Shown piece after piece: positions 33,948 to 43,842 of a DNA stretch of 64,000 bases. Position numbers and translations under genes: made by a program. The notes below the pieces were generated by a model. It searched no databases and had not been told where the DNA came from. It saw only the letters and a program-made list of their open reading frames with translations. Position 1 is the first letter of the stretch, and every line of letters begins with the position of its first letter. The stretch lies in the NCBI GenBank assembly GCA_003331105.1, contig QEND01000001.1, positions 620,001 to 684,000 of the forward strand, written 5' to 3'. Source of the stretch: Candidatus Tokpelaia sp. JSC161 (GTDB lineage: Bacteria; Pseudomonadota; Alphaproteobacteria; Rhizobiales; Rhizobiaceae).

Positions 33948-34613
33948 TTACCTCTCATGTGAAAGAATCATCATAAACCTCACACCACCATTAAAAATTA
34001 TTTTATCTCCATTATCAAAAACACGCATACAATTTGCCGTTAAGAATTTCCTTCCATCGCTCATTTCAACCCTCTCTTTCGTTTCTAACTGAATCGTAGC
34101 AAGATTCATATGAGCTGAGAGAAGATGCGTCACCATACCATCTGAAGTTTTCACCATCAAAGGGCCATGGAAGAACATCTGTCTATTAATTCTATTCAAA
34201 AATCCCTTCTTGGCATTAAAGAAAGCCTGGTCTGCATGACCAAATGGGAACACTCCCTTGAGATCTTCTAATTCAATAAAGTCAGCATGCCGAAAATCCT
34301 GAAAAGCCCGAACTGCCGTTACAGTGTATAACCTGTTATTTGTTGTATACCCCTCAACCTTAGGTGCCCTCATCACTAAACTTTTACTCATTTCTTTTGC
34401 ACTGGTTAAGATCATGAGATCTGCTTTGTTAGGCACAGAAAAAAAAATAAACCATGAAAAAATAGATATCAAAACGCAAGCAATGAGAGGAAAAATCAAT
34501 TTTAAAAGAGATATAGATTTAGACTGCTTATACGCCTTGACGAAACCCTCATTACTACCAAAAGAAGAAAAAAATAAATCTAACTTATTCTTCATTCCTT
34601 GAGAGGCCCTCAT
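33948..34613 (-). CDS. lptC: LPS export system protein LptC
   Basis: 221 aa, anchored by one N-terminal membrane helix (LLKLIFPLIACVLISIFSWFIFF, about residues 36-58) with an OstA-like periplasmic domain after it (VEGYTTNNRLYTVTAVRA). Membrane partner of LptBFG that passes LPS to LptA. An alternative start is the ATG at 34595 (MKNKLDLFF). Sequence conservation is weak in this family; the lptA and lptB neighbours make the call. Confidence 0.82.
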   Translation of the reverse strand: MRASQGMKNKLDLFFSSFGSNEGFVKAYKQSKSISLLKLIFPLIACVLISIFSWFIFFSVPNKADLMILTSAKEMSKSLVMRAPKVEGYTTNNRLYTVTAVRAFQDFRHADFIELEDLKGVFPFGHADQAFFNAKKGFLNRINRQMFFHGPLMVKTSDGMVTHLLSAHMNLATIQLETKERVEMSDGRKFLTANCMRVFDNGDKIIFNGGVRFMMILSHER

Positions 34614-34741
34614 GTTTAATCATTTTTTTTCAAAGGGATTCCTTTCTATCTATCATGTATCTATCATGTTTTTTTCCTTAAGAGATTGACGAATAGAGCA
34701 GAAAATACGATAATATCAGAAAATTATACGGAAACTTCATT

Positions 34742-34945
34742 GTGATCAAGTCAGAGCTCGTCTCATCTTTTCCAAAAAGATGTTCCAAAAATCTTTTATG
34801 AAAGATCACAGGCACGACAAAGAGTTGAATTACTGCTTTGTCCGTTCAAAAACGTCATGCACGACACCAAGTGGATCCAGTTTTGAAGATAGGAAAAAAA
34901 ATGGCTATTCCCAGATCTCTAAAAACTGAATTGGTACAATCATGA
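34742..34945 (+). pseudogene. ihfB: ihfB remnant (integration host factor beta), frameshifted
   Basis: No intact frame, but three pieces resemble IhfB in order. GTG at 34742 starts MIKSELVSSFPKRC, close to the family's M-x-K-S-E-L-I start, and ends at TGA 34799. From 34803 another frame reads ARQRVELLLCPF, like ARGDRVELRGFGAF. From 34844 the first frame resumes with SVQKRHARHQVDP...KIGKKMAIP, like SVKKRxARxGRNPxTGEKMxIP. The remnant is about 68 codons, where intact IhfB is about 95, so the centre is also deleted. It ends inside the lapA start, and ihfB-lapA is a conserved order, which supports the call. This fills the 328-bp lptC-lapA spacer. Confidence 0.6.
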
Positions 34946-35211
34946 AAATCAAGCGAATCATATCTCTTATCATTCTTCTTCCATCTTCTCTTCTTCTCAT
35001 TGCTTTTATCTTTGTCAATCGCACGCCCGTTCAATTAAGATTTAACCCTTTCAATGAAAAGAATTTGTCTTTCACTGCACCACTGTTTTTTTGGCTCTTT
35101 GCCTTCTTAGCATTTGGCATTTTAATTGGTTCTCTCAGAACCCTATTGAATAAAAAATATAAAGAGAGGAACCTTTATAAAAAAGAATTCCATGAAGATA
35201 AAAACAACTGA
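34942..35211 (+). CDS. lapA: LapA-domain inner membrane protein
   Basis: 89 aa with two hydrophobic segments (about residues 5-26 and 44-68) around VNRTPVQLRFNPF, the LapA/DUF1049 pattern. In E. coli, LapA works with LapB in controlling LPS synthesis; no lapB-like TPR region follows here. It normally lies just after ihfB in alphaproteobacteria, and here follows an ihfB remnant whose last codon overlaps its ATG. Its 3' end overlaps the next gene by 20 bp. Confidence 0.75.
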   Translation: MKIKRIISLIILLPSSLLLIAFIFVNRTPVQLRFNPFNEKNLSFTAPLFFWLFAFLAFGILIGSLRTLLNKKYKERNLYKKEFHEDKNN

Positions 35212-36127
35212 AAAAAAAACGTTACCTCAAAAAGCACAGGAAACGGTTCCACTTATCCTTGAATCCAACGCAAACAAAGATTACGCATTAATTGATAGTG
35301 GTCATGGTAAAAAACTAGAACGTTATGGTCCCTATCTCCTGATACGTCCGGAAAGTCAAGCTATGTGGCAACCATCTTTAGATAAGCACATTTGGCGAAA
35401 AGCTGATGCTGTCTTTCAAGCAAATTCTCAGGAAGAAGGCATAGGCAGTTGGTCCTTTCCCCATTCTTCGGTATCAGGGGAAACATGGCCCCTATCTTGG
35501 AATGGTCTATCCTTTCTCGGTCGTTTCACATCCTTTCGCCATGTCGGTGTTTTTCCTGAACAAGAGGCGCATTGGCGCTTTATAGAAAACCTCATAATGG
35601 GCAATAAGCGGCCTCTCCAGATCCTCAACCTTTTCGCTTATACTGGTCTGGCTTCACTCATTGCTGCACGCGCTGGAGCAAAAGTAACCCATCTGGATGC
35701 ATCCAGAAAAGCGATTCGTTGGGCACAAGAAAATCAGAAAGCCGCTTCTCTCCTAGATAAGCCCATTCGTTGGATTTGCGACGATGCAATGAAATTCGTT
35801 CTTCGTGAAGAAAGACGTGGAAAAAATTATGATATTATTCTTCTAGATCCACCAGCATACGGTCGTGGTCCACGAAGAGAGATCTGGCAAATTTTCGAAC
35901 ATTTGCCAGAGATAATAAGTAGCTGTCGAGCACTTCTTTCTCCTAACCCGCTGGCTGTGATCATGACCACCTATTCTATTCGTCTCTCTTCTTATGCTAT
36001 ACATGAGCTCATGCGAGATATCTTTTCTCATTTAGGCGGAAAAATCGAATCTGGAGAGTTAATTCTCCGTGAAAAAGAAACAAACAGAGCTCTCTCTACC
36101 TCCCTTTTCAGCCGCTGGGTTGTCTAA
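35192..36127 (+). CDS. Class I SAM-dependent methyltransferase, RlmI-like
   Basis: 311 aa. The methyltransferase core shows motif I LNLFAYTGLASLIAARAGA, an acidic THLDAS strand, CDDAMKFV and the catalytic-type IILLDPPAYGRGP. This matches COG1092 rRNA cytosine methyltransferases, without the N-terminal PUA domain of RlmI. Starts 20 bp inside lapA and shares a base with the next gene (TAATG), so it is part of a coupled run. Confidence 0.78.
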   Translation: MKIKTTEKKTLPQKAQETVPLILESNANKDYALIDSGHGKKLERYGPYLLIRPESQAMWQPSLDKHIWRKADAVFQANSQEEGIGSWSFPHSSVSGETWPLSWNGLSFLGRFTSFRHVGVFPEQEAHWRFIENLIMGNKRPLQILNLFAYTGLASLIAARAGAKVTHLDASRKAIRWAQENQKAASLLDKPIRWICDDAMKFVLREERRGKNYDIILLDPPAYGRGPRREIWQIFEHLPEIISSCRALLSPNPLAVIMTTYSIRLSSYAIHELMRDIFSHLGGKIESGELILREKETNRALSTSLFSRWVV

Positions 36128-36945
36128 TGCCTTCCAATAAAATTAAAGAAATTTTAAGTGTTTCTAATCCATTTTTCAAAAATTTTCGAGCATTAACACT
36201 CAAAAAAGTACGGGAGCGAGAAGGTTTATTTCTAGCTGAAGGATTAAAACTTATTATTGACGCACTCGAGATTGGATGGAACATCAGAACATTAATCTTT
36301 TCAACATCCAACATCAAAAGCTCAGCGCTTGAAAGAGCAATAGCAGGAACAATGTCTTCTGGAGGCTTCGTAGTAAAAACATCTGATAAGGTTATGGCCT
36401 CTCTCACACGCCGTAAGAATCCACAATCGGCCATCGGCGCTTTTAAACAACGCTGGTATCAATCCCAAAATATAGATTTGAGCAAAAACGCTATTTTACT
36501 CGGATTAGATCGGATACGTGATCCTGGAAATCTAGGAACCATTATTCGGACAGCTGATGCCGTAGGGGCTTCTGGAATTCTTTTAATTGGGAATACAACC
36601 TCACCTTTCTCAGTCGAAGCCGTCCGTGCGAGCATGGGCTCAATCTTTGCTATACCAGTTTCCCGTATGTCAGAAAAAGACTTTATTTCTTGGCAAGAGC
36701 AGTTTCCTGGATTCATCGTAGGAACACATCTCAAGAGTTCTCTTGATTATAGAAAGCTTACAATCCGGAAACCTATCCTCCTCCTTATGGGGAATGAACA
36801 ACAAGGATTACCAGATAGTCTGACCGCCTGCTGTCATCAGCTTGCCTGCATACCACAAATTGGTCATACTGACTCTCTGAATATCGCCGTTGCAACCGGT
36901 ATTATGCTTTATGAAATACAGAGGAAGACCAGATTCCTAATATGA
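36127..36945 (+). CDS. SpoU/TrmH-family RNA 2'-O-methyltransferase
   Basis: 272 aa with an N-terminal substrate-binding domain (REGLFLAEGLKLI) and a C-terminal SPOUT knot. Conserved motifs are LDRIRDPGNLGTIIRTADAVGA, VRASMGSIFAIPV and LLMGNEQQGLPD, then SLNIAVATGIMLYE. The exact RNA target (23S rRNA is usual for this subgroup) cannot be read. It overlaps the upstream methyltransferase by one base and lspA by 4 bp (ATGA). Confidence 0.85.
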   Translation: MPSNKIKEILSVSNPFFKNFRALTLKKVREREGLFLAEGLKLIIDALEIGWNIRTLIFSTSNIKSSALERAIAGTMSSGGFVVKTSDKVMASLTRRKNPQSAIGAFKQRWYQSQNIDLSKNAILLGLDRIRDPGNLGTIIRTADAVGASGILLIGNTTSPFSVEAVRASMGSIFAIPVSRMSEKDFISWQEQFPGFIVGTHLKSSLDYRKLTIRKPILLLMGNEQQGLPDSLTACCHQLACIPQIGHTDSLNIAVATGIMLYEIQRKTRFLI

Positions 36946-37508
36946 AATATCGTGACACGTTTTTTACTCCTGCTTTACTCTCTTTGATCGTTACACTTGA
37001 CCAGTTAGTAAAATACTCGATTATCAACAATCTCAAACTAGGTGAACGCCTTGATCTTCTGCCTTTCCTTGCATTGTATCACACTCGCAATCCAGGAATA
37101 GCATTTTCTATGCTTTCATCGTTCAAAAGTATAAGCCTTCTTATACTAACCTCTAGCGTTCTTCTCTTCATAGTCTACTTAGCGAGTATTCAAAGACTTA
37201 GAATTCTTCCAAAATCAGGTTATTTCCTTATTATCGGCGGTTCTCTTGGAAATCTTATTGATCGCTTACGCTTTCATTATGTCATAGATTATATTTTCCT
37301 TCACCTTGGAAAATGGTCATTTGCTATTTTCAATGTAGCAGATCTTTGTATTAGCGTAGGAACCCTTTGCATCATCATTGATGAAATGCACAATTACTTG
37401 AGAAAAAAGAAGCAGTATAAATCAGCTAATAATCTCTTTCATAAAAGACACCAACATTCGAATGAGCATCCGATCCAATCGATCCCTTCAATTTCAGATG
37501 AGGATTAA
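36942..37508 (+). CDS. lspA: Lipoprotein signal peptidase
   Basis: Aspartyl membrane protease that removes lipoprotein signal peptides. Four hydrophobic segments, LDQLVKY near the N-terminus, and the catalytic aspartates in GGSLGNLIDRLRFHYVIDYI and NVADLCISVG. At 188 aa it is 20-25 residues longer than usual: residues 162-188 are encoded antisense to the 3' end of tamB and look unrelated to the family. The start overlaps the upstream gene by 4 bp. Confidence 0.92.
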   Translation: MKYRDTFFTPALLSLIVTLDQLVKYSIINNLKLGERLDLLPFLALYHTRNPGIAFSMLSSFKSISLLILTSSVLLFIVYLASIQRLRILPKSGYFLIIGGSLGNLIDRLRFHYVIDYIFLHLGKWSFAIFNVADLCISVGTLCIIIDEMHNYLRKKKQYKSANNLFHKRHQHSNEHPIQSIPSISDED

Positions 37509-40500
37509 TATCCAAATGGATGATTCCCCTTGATACACCTTCAAAAGCAGTTCCTCCTAAATAAAAATTATTTTCAATATAACGTCCAGCCTCAATCCCA
37601 GTATTCCCCGCTGCATCTTTAATAAGATCGAGCGTGTCAAGACCAGTTCTTAAGCGCATACGATTAAAAACTGAATTCTTCATGATACCGGTTAGCTCGG
37701 CGAGAGCATCCACTAATTGTGCAATTTGGAAAGGAGATAATTCCTCAAGCGGATGCTTAAAAAGTAAACGAGCTAACAACTCATCCTGCGGTAATTCTGG
37801 CTGAGATATAAAAGTGATCTTCATATCTTCTAGTGTACCATTCACCTTGATTGTGACGCTTATGTCATCAGCATCAGCAAGAGCAATCAAATCAAGATAA
37901 GGTTTCATCTCCCCTGCTACCACTATATGGCCTTCCTGAAAATCTATATGCTGTGCGAGAATATCGAAATGACCTCGAATCAGATTAAATCCACCAATCG
38001 GTCGTATATTGTCTAGTGAACCAATCAGATGCAATTTCCCACCCAATTCTACATCTAAGCCATTACCGCGTACAAATAGTTTCCTTGGTACTTGAATCTG
38101 CAGATTAAGCTTTGGACTCACAATCTGAGTGGGAACGATAGCTTGAGAAAAAGTCAGACCCGCACGATCGAGAGTCTTAGCGATGAATGGCACTAAATGT
38201 CTATGCTTAATATCAAGAAAATATCTATGAGTAAAACCATGAGGAACAGAAATTTCTGCTTTCTGAACAAAAATCTCTCCAGAAATCAGTGGCTCACGGA
38301 ATAAAGGTCCTTCCAAAAGAAGTTTACCATCTAAAGTCAGACTCAACAGATTCCCATTATTATAATCTGCATGCTTCAGAATTAAGATCATCCTAGAAGG
38401 AAATCCTTGCAGCAAATTACTTGAAACGTATCCACTAAGCCTCAATAAACCACCATTTGCAGAAAAAGCCAAGGCATGATCAATCATCAATTTCTCACCC
38501 TTCAACTTGCCAACAACAGAAATTTTCTCAAAGCGCAGATTAAGTTCATGCTCAATAAATTTACCATTTTCAATAGAAACAGAGCCATCAAACAAAGGGT
38601 TTTGAAAATCACCAACGACCGTTGTAGACAATCTTACAAGACCAGAAAGTTCACCCCTTCTCACAAGAAGGTTATTCAGTACAATTAATGGAATTGAAGC
38701 CTTAATCCTAAAATCATCTCCATACCCCGTTTTCAGTACATGTCCTGATGCCTTTACTTTTAAAGCTTTTAACCCTTCCAAATTAAACTCATCAAGTTTT
38801 AGAATACCATCCTTATAAAAACCTGCACTAGAAAGATGAAGAGGAGAAACTCCAGTCCTCGCTAAGACTTTAGCCATAATGTGCTCTCCCTTTGCAGAAA
38901 AGACAATCAACGGATTGTTCAATCTTCCGGAAAGAGAGACTGACGCAGTCATCATCCCACTCAGATTTTGATCTTTCAAAAAAATATTTACAACAGAAAG
39001 AGACATATTCTGTAATTTTATCTGAAGATCACATCTTTTTTCTTTGATGGAAAGATATCCTTCCGCCGTCGCGTTCAATGTATCCTTATCAAGCCGAGCA
39101 TTCAGCTTAAAAACCTGATTTTCTATTCTACCAGATAGAGAAGCATCTGGTAAGTAAATTTTACTCTTGCGGAAAGTCGTTACATTCCTAACCAATAGCT
39201 CAAAATTGATAAAAGGATTAGAATATAAACCTTTAATTTTAGTCGTTCCATTCACGAATCCATCCAAATCGAATTCAGTATGTATAAGCTTAAGAAAAGA
39301 GAGAGGAACCTCCTTCATATTTAATAAAAGATCCGCTTGATCTAAGGAGAGAACACCGCCAATCACTAATGACCCATTTCCTACATTCATAGAAAAATTA
39401 GAAAGATAAACGCGACCGTTCTTTTGAAAAACCACATTTGATGAATGCTGAACCTTAACAGTTTGATCAACAGAATGATGACCTAGATTCACTTTATCAA
39501 AAAAGATTTTCCAACCCTTGTCTTTAAAAGGCAGGAATCTCCCAACAAGCTTCATGCTCAAATCACCGAAAAAATCTACTTTCCCAATAAAATGCGAGGA
39601 TTGATTCTGCAGAGCGCTTGATATTCGAATAGATTGAATCTGATATCCTGCTACAGAGATCTTTGAAGCATTCATAAAACCATTCACTCGAATCATCCCC
39701 AAAACATCAGACAGTAAAGCTTCTAGACGTAATGTCCCTATCTTAATTTTAGAAACTTCGAATCCATGAACACGTGCATTCACAGAAGCCTCCTGTCTCC
39801 CTAAGCGTGGCGTCAGGATAATATCAGCTTCCGCGGCACCTTTGCCTTCCATCAGAAAAACAGCAGAGAGCATTGAAAGATCTTCTGCGTTTAAATGCAA
39901 ATTTCCGTTCAGAAACCCTCCCTTCTCTTCAGTCAAATTAAAACAAAACTTTGTTCTTCCTATTACTAGATCCATTTTTCCAAAGAGAATCTTATTCTCA
40001 GCTGCGCGGAATGAAGTAATCACTGTGATATTTTCTTGAGAAAATAACCCTTTAAGACTTGCAGTGCCACTTACAGAGGGGACAACCGTATCCAATACGC
40101 CATCAAATAAAAGAACAGCGTTTCTCAGTTGACGTCCTTTCCAAAGACCCCTTGTGAAAAGGCCACGCAATCCAATGGCTAATAAACCATTCTGACCATG
40201 TATCACCCCATTTAACACAAGGGGTCCATTGATTCTCGAGTCAATCAAGTGTAAATTCATAATAGTAAAACCGAAATCTATATTTTGTCTTGTTCCAGAA
40301 AGATTCCCATTAACTATTAATCTCGCCTCCTTAGTATAAAGTTTCAAAAAACTCGCCTGCATTTCTCCTGCGAGATTCCGGATCAGATTCCCTCTAAAAA
40401 GCACATCAGTATTAAAAAATAGATCAGGGACAAGAAACCCCGTGCTCAAGTTCATTATCTTCCCATTAATATCTAGATTAAAGATACCACTTATGAGACC

Positions 40501-41946
40501 TATTCTTCCATTTGCTATAAGAGAAGCTTCACCAGAAATCGGAAAACGAGTAAATCCAGAAAAAATTGATAAATTTCTGATATGGGCACTCACATCACCT
40601 TGAAAGATAAAATCCTTGACCTCACCTCTCATAGAAAGATCTGTAGGACCAATAAGGATTTTCATGTTTTTTATATAAAATGGTCCGCCAGAGCGCCAAT
40701 CCATATTTACATTGATATCGATGCAAGGACTAGAAACTATTATTCTATCGCTCTTTCCTTTGATAAAGAAGGTCACATGACGGCGCACAGGATTATCCAA
40801 ATTTTCAACTAATCCCCCCATATCTAAAGATAAATCACCCACAGGACAATCCTGCATGACTATATCCCGAATGAGGAAATTCCCCCTCCAGAAATTGGTT
40901 CCTGGCAGACCATAGTTTAAATCAAAAAAAACACTTTTAGCTGCTATCCTTTCAGATCCTATTGGCAGAATGAGGAGCCTACCTTTTCTCGAAAAAAAAT
41001 ATGAATTCAAAGATAATTGACGCACAAAGCCATCAGAGGCTGTTTCTGCTTTTCCAAAAATACGAAAGAAATCTCCTTCAAGCAAAAACTGCTCGAAACG
41101 TATCCCACCATTTAACTTAAAAAGACCATGAGTCTCTAGCCTCATCAACTGCCCAAGAGGGAATTCTGGCATAAACCCGAAAAGATCCCCCCCTAAAAGA
41201 AAATGAAAAATCCAGCCTTCATCCTCAGCCTGCAGAATCAAAGAACCTTTTATAACTTTTTCTCTCGGCATAGTTTCTTTATTCTCAATCTTATCAAAAT
41301 TGAGTGAACAACAGTTTTGACTTTTCGAAAAACTGGGAATCAGTTTCTTCAGCTGAGAAGTCATATCAGCAAGAATCAATCCGCCTTGATCTCGTAACCC
41401 ATCAATCCGCCTTAGATTAAATCTCGCAAAAATTTTTTTTTGAGAGAGACTCAAATCTCCGTTAAAAGAAAAAACAGAAGCCATACCGTAAATCGGCTTA
41501 TCTAAAAAAAGATTCTTAAAGTTAAATTTCAGAGCAACTGCAAAAGGCAAGATAGGAATCAAGCCATTCACTTTCAAGGACGGATTAGATTCAGGTGTAC
41601 AAGGCTTCCGTAATATCTCAACCCGCTCAGCATAAAAAGAATGAATAGTCAGATGACCAACGAATAACGCCATAGGATTCCAACGCAATTCGGCCTTATC
41701 CATTTTTAACCAAACGCCTTCCCGATCAGCGAGCGTTATTCTATCTATTGAGAGAACAGAAGATGTAAAAAGACCATTCAGATTCGATAAAGAAACTGTC
41801 TGATTTTGAGTAGAAAGTTTCTTTTCTATCCAAGATAAGAACCATGATTTGTCGGCTTGAGAGGAACGAGTCTCTACCCCTTTTTGAAAAGGGATGAGAG
41901 AAACAAAAAGTGTTAGAAAAAACCGTAGAAAGAATCTTCTAAGCAT
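37426..41946 (-). CDS. tamB: Translocation and assembly module protein TamB
   Basis: 1506 aa, an inner-membrane-anchored, periplasm-spanning AsmA/TamB-like protein. An N-terminal hydrophobic segment (FFLRFFLTLFVSLIPF) is followed by long beta-rich repeats and the conserved C-terminal DUF490 domain (GLDVELGGKLHLIGSLDNIRP, then AGNTGIEAGRYIENNFYLG). Works with TamA in outer membrane assembly and, as shown for AsmA-like proteins, in phospholipid transport. It starts 3 bp after tamA. Its last 83 bp overlap the convergent lspA. Confidence 0.92.
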   Translation of the reverse strand: MLRRFFLRFFLTLFVSLIPFQKGVETRSSQADKSWFLSWIEKKLSTQNQTVSLSNLNGLFTSSVLSIDRITLADREGVWLKMDKAELRWNPMALFVGHLTIHSFYAERVEILRKPCTPESNPSLKVNGLIPILPFAVALKFNFKNLFLDKPIYGMASVFSFNGDLSLSQKKIFARFNLRRIDGLRDQGGLILADMTSQLKKLIPSFSKSQNCCSLNFDKIENKETMPREKVIKGSLILQAEDEGWIFHFLLGGDLFGFMPEFPLGQLMRLETHGLFKLNGGIRFEQFLLEGDFFRIFGKAETASDGFVRQLSLNSYFFSRKGRLLILPIGSERIAAKSVFFDLNYGLPGTNFWRGNFLIRDIVMQDCPVGDLSLDMGGLVENLDNPVRRHVTFFIKGKSDRIIVSSPCIDINVNMDWRSGGPFYIKNMKILIGPTDLSMRGEVKDFIFQGDVSAHIRNLSIFSGFTRFPISGEASLIANGRIGLISGIFNLDINGKIMNLSTGFLVPDLFFNTDVLFRGNLIRNLAGEMQASFLKLYTKEARLIVNGNLSGTRQNIDFGFTIMNLHLIDSRINGPLVLNGVIHGQNGLLAIGLRGLFTRGLWKGRQLRNAVLLFDGVLDTVVPSVSGTASLKGLFSQENITVITSFRAAENKILFGKMDLVIGRTKFCFNLTEEKGGFLNGNLHLNAEDLSMLSAVFLMEGKGAAEADIILTPRLGRQEASVNARVHGFEVSKIKIGTLRLEALLSDVLGMIRVNGFMNASKISVAGYQIQSIRISSALQNQSSHFIGKVDFFGDLSMKLVGRFLPFKDKGWKIFFDKVNLGHHSVDQTVKVQHSSNVVFQKNGRVYLSNFSMNVGNGSLVIGGVLSLDQADLLLNMKEVPLSFLKLIHTEFDLDGFVNGTTKIKGLYSNPFINFELLVRNVTTFRKSKIYLPDASLSGRIENQVFKLNARLDKDTLNATAEGYLSIKEKRCDLQIKLQNMSLSVVNIFLKDQNLSGMMTASVSLSGRLNNPLIVFSAKGEHIMAKVLARTGVSPLHLSSAGFYKDGILKLDEFNLEGLKALKVKASGHVLKTGYGDDFRIKASIPLIVLNNLLVRRGELSGLVRLSTTVVGDFQNPLFDGSVSIENGKFIEHELNLRFEKISVVGKLKGEKLMIDHALAFSANGGLLRLSGYVSSNLLQGFPSRMILILKHADYNNGNLLSLTLDGKLLLEGPLFREPLISGEIFVQKAEISVPHGFTHRYFLDIKHRHLVPFIAKTLDRAGLTFSQAIVPTQIVSPKLNLQIQVPRKLFVRGNGLDVELGGKLHLIGSLDNIRPIGGFNLIRGHFDILAQHIDFQEGHIVVAGEMKPYLDLIALADADDISVTIKVNGTLEDMKITFISQPELPQDELLARLLFKHPLEELSPFQIAQLVDALAELTGIMKNSVFNRMRLRTGLDTLDLIKDAAGNTGIEAGRYIENNFYLGGTAFEGVSRGIIHLDINPHLKLKGSIGSDAHSNVGVFYERDY

Positions 41947-41949
41947 GAT

Positions 41950-43842
41950 TTAAAATGCCTGCCCTATCCCTATATAAAAACCAAAATGAGAATCCCCTTT
42001 CTCAGGATTGAAAGGAACAGCAAAATCCAATCGAATCGGTCCTACAGCTGTTTTATAACGAACACCGAAACCTATTCCAATTTTCATATTATGATTATGA
42101 TCACAAACAGATCCCTTCCCAGTTACACCGCTATCTACAAAAAAAACAAGCCCGATATTGTTCGTGATTTCAGTTCTCATCTCAAAAGAACTCTCAGCTA
42201 AGAAAAGCCCCCCATTTCTAGAAAGGCCAGAATGAGCGTAAGCATGCCCACGAACAGATCCCCCTCCTCCAGTAAAAAAAAGGAGACTAGAAGGTAATTC
42301 AGAAATTCGTGCCCCTGTAATTAAACCGAACTTAGCTCTGAGAGCAGCAACAAAACGATCATACTTATCGATACCTAAATAAGTCCGTCCTTCTAAAGTA
42401 AATTTATCAATAAAATTACGATATTGAGCTTCATACAATGAATTCGCAACTAATTCACTATAAAAACCGTTATGCGCATCGACCTTATTATCTCGTGAGT
42501 CATAAAGAAGCCCTCCTAACAAACCAAAAAAAGAAAAAATCCGATTTTTAAAAGAATCATCCTCAGTTTTAACGCGCATCACATTGATATAGCTATAACC
42601 TGAAACAATTTTAGAAAAAATATGAGTGAAACCATTCCGCAAATAGAGATCTCTTGAAATATCACGCTCAAGAACCTCATGCTCTCCTTTAAAGCTAACA
42701 GTATAATTTGTATCCGGAGTAAAGATCCCGGGACGGAGAAATATCATCTCAAATAAATAACTATAATTTTGTGAATCATCAAAAAAAGGATGATGAGCGC
42801 CAATACCAGAAATCCTGGTCTCCAAGCGTAAACTTTCTGCATGCCCAAACAAATTACGATGCTGCCAATATCCTTCTAGACCTCCTCCATCTAAAGTAGA
42901 ATAAAAAGCTCCTAGACCAAAATGACGCGGGGAACGTTCCTGTAATACTAAATTCAATGGTAAGCTCCCATCTTCCTGAATCGTATCAGCCTCATTCAAG
43001 GCAGTCGCACTAAAGACTCCTAAACGCCTAAGACGAAAACTGGCTTGAGCAAGAAGATCAGGAGCATATCTTTGCCCAGACCTCAAGCCACTCATCCACG
43101 CAATATACGACAAATCTATACGCGGAGAAGCGGAAAGATTCTGAATCCTGAGCTTACCAAAATAAGCAAGCTCTCCTGGTTCCAGCGTGATACAAACATC
43201 TACAATCTTAGCAGCATGATCAGCAACAACATCACGTTTGAGAATACGCGCCTTCGCGTACCCCTTCTCTTTCCAAGCATCAACTATCAATTTTTCAGCC
43301 TCTAAAATAGTAACAGATTTTGCAATACCTCCCCTTACATAATCCCCAAGAAGCATAGGCCATGACTGACTTCCTGAAAAATGCACAACATGTATTCGAG
43401 CGAGACCAAAGTGATAAAGGGGCCCTCCATTAATTGTAACGAGAATCATCACATGATGAGGAAATTCAGTATCAGAAGGAATATCCGCTACCTCTCTAGC
43501 ATTAATCTTTATACTAATTACAGCACCATATCGGCCTTCCTCATATAAAGCTGACAAAATACGGCGATACTCATCTAGAGCCTTGACTAATAAACTCATA
43601 GAACTCGGAAAAGATTTCTTTTGTTTACTAAAAAGCAAGGAAGATGCTTTAGCAATTGTCACACCTTCTTCAGAAGCAGAAGAAGCAGCAACGATTTTAA
43701 TCGTATAAATTTTATCTTCACTCAGTGTATCAAATACCTCTTTCTTACTAAAATGTCCTAACCATTCAAACGCAAGAGCATTATGCTCTCGCATAAAAAA
43801 GAAACAATAGCCTACTAAAGTGAAAACAAATCCTATTTTTAT
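41950..43842 (-). CDS. tamA: TamA-type outer membrane assembly factor, apparent AUA start
   Basis: Omp85-superfamily protein with N-terminal POTRA repeats (AYFGKLRIQNLSAS among them) and a C-terminal 16-strand barrel (RGHAYAHSGLSRNGG and the end VRYKTAVGPIRLDFAVPF). The first ATG in the frame is 43794, but this would leave no signal peptide. The frame upstream reads I-KIGFVFTLVGYCFFF-MREHNALA, a good signal peptide, beginning at ATA 43840-43842, exactly 8 nt after GGAG. I therefore place the start at the ATA (630 aa); a conventional start would be 41950-43794. Located between ilvD and tamB. Confidence 0.85.
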   Translation of the reverse strand: MKIGFVFTLVGYCFFFMREHNALAFEWLGHFSKKEVFDTLSEDKIYTIKIVAASSASEEGVTIAKASSLLFSKQKKSFPSSMSLLVKALDEYRRILSALYEEGRYGAVISIKINAREVADIPSDTEFPHHVMILVTINGGPLYHFGLARIHVVHFSGSQSWPMLLGDYVRGGIAKSVTILEAEKLIVDAWKEKGYAKARILKRDVVADHAAKIVDVCITLEPGELAYFGKLRIQNLSASPRIDLSYIAWMSGLRSGQRYAPDLLAQASFRLRRLGVFSATALNEADTIQEDGSLPLNLVLQERSPRHFGLGAFYSTLDGGGLEGYWQHRNLFGHAESLRLETRISGIGAHHPFFDDSQNYSYLFEMIFLRPGIFTPDTNYTVSFKGEHEVLERDISRDLYLRNGFTHIFSKIVSGYSYINVMRVKTEDDSFKNRIFSFFGLLGGLLYDSRDNKVDAHNGFYSELVANSLYEAQYRNFIDKFTLEGRTYLGIDKYDRFVAALRAKFGLITGARISELPSSLLFFTGGGGSVRGHAYAHSGLSRNGGLFLAESSFEMRTEITNNIGLVFFVDSGVTGKGSVCDHNHNMKIGIGFGVRYKTAVGPIRLDFAVPFNPEKGDSHFGFYIGIGQAF

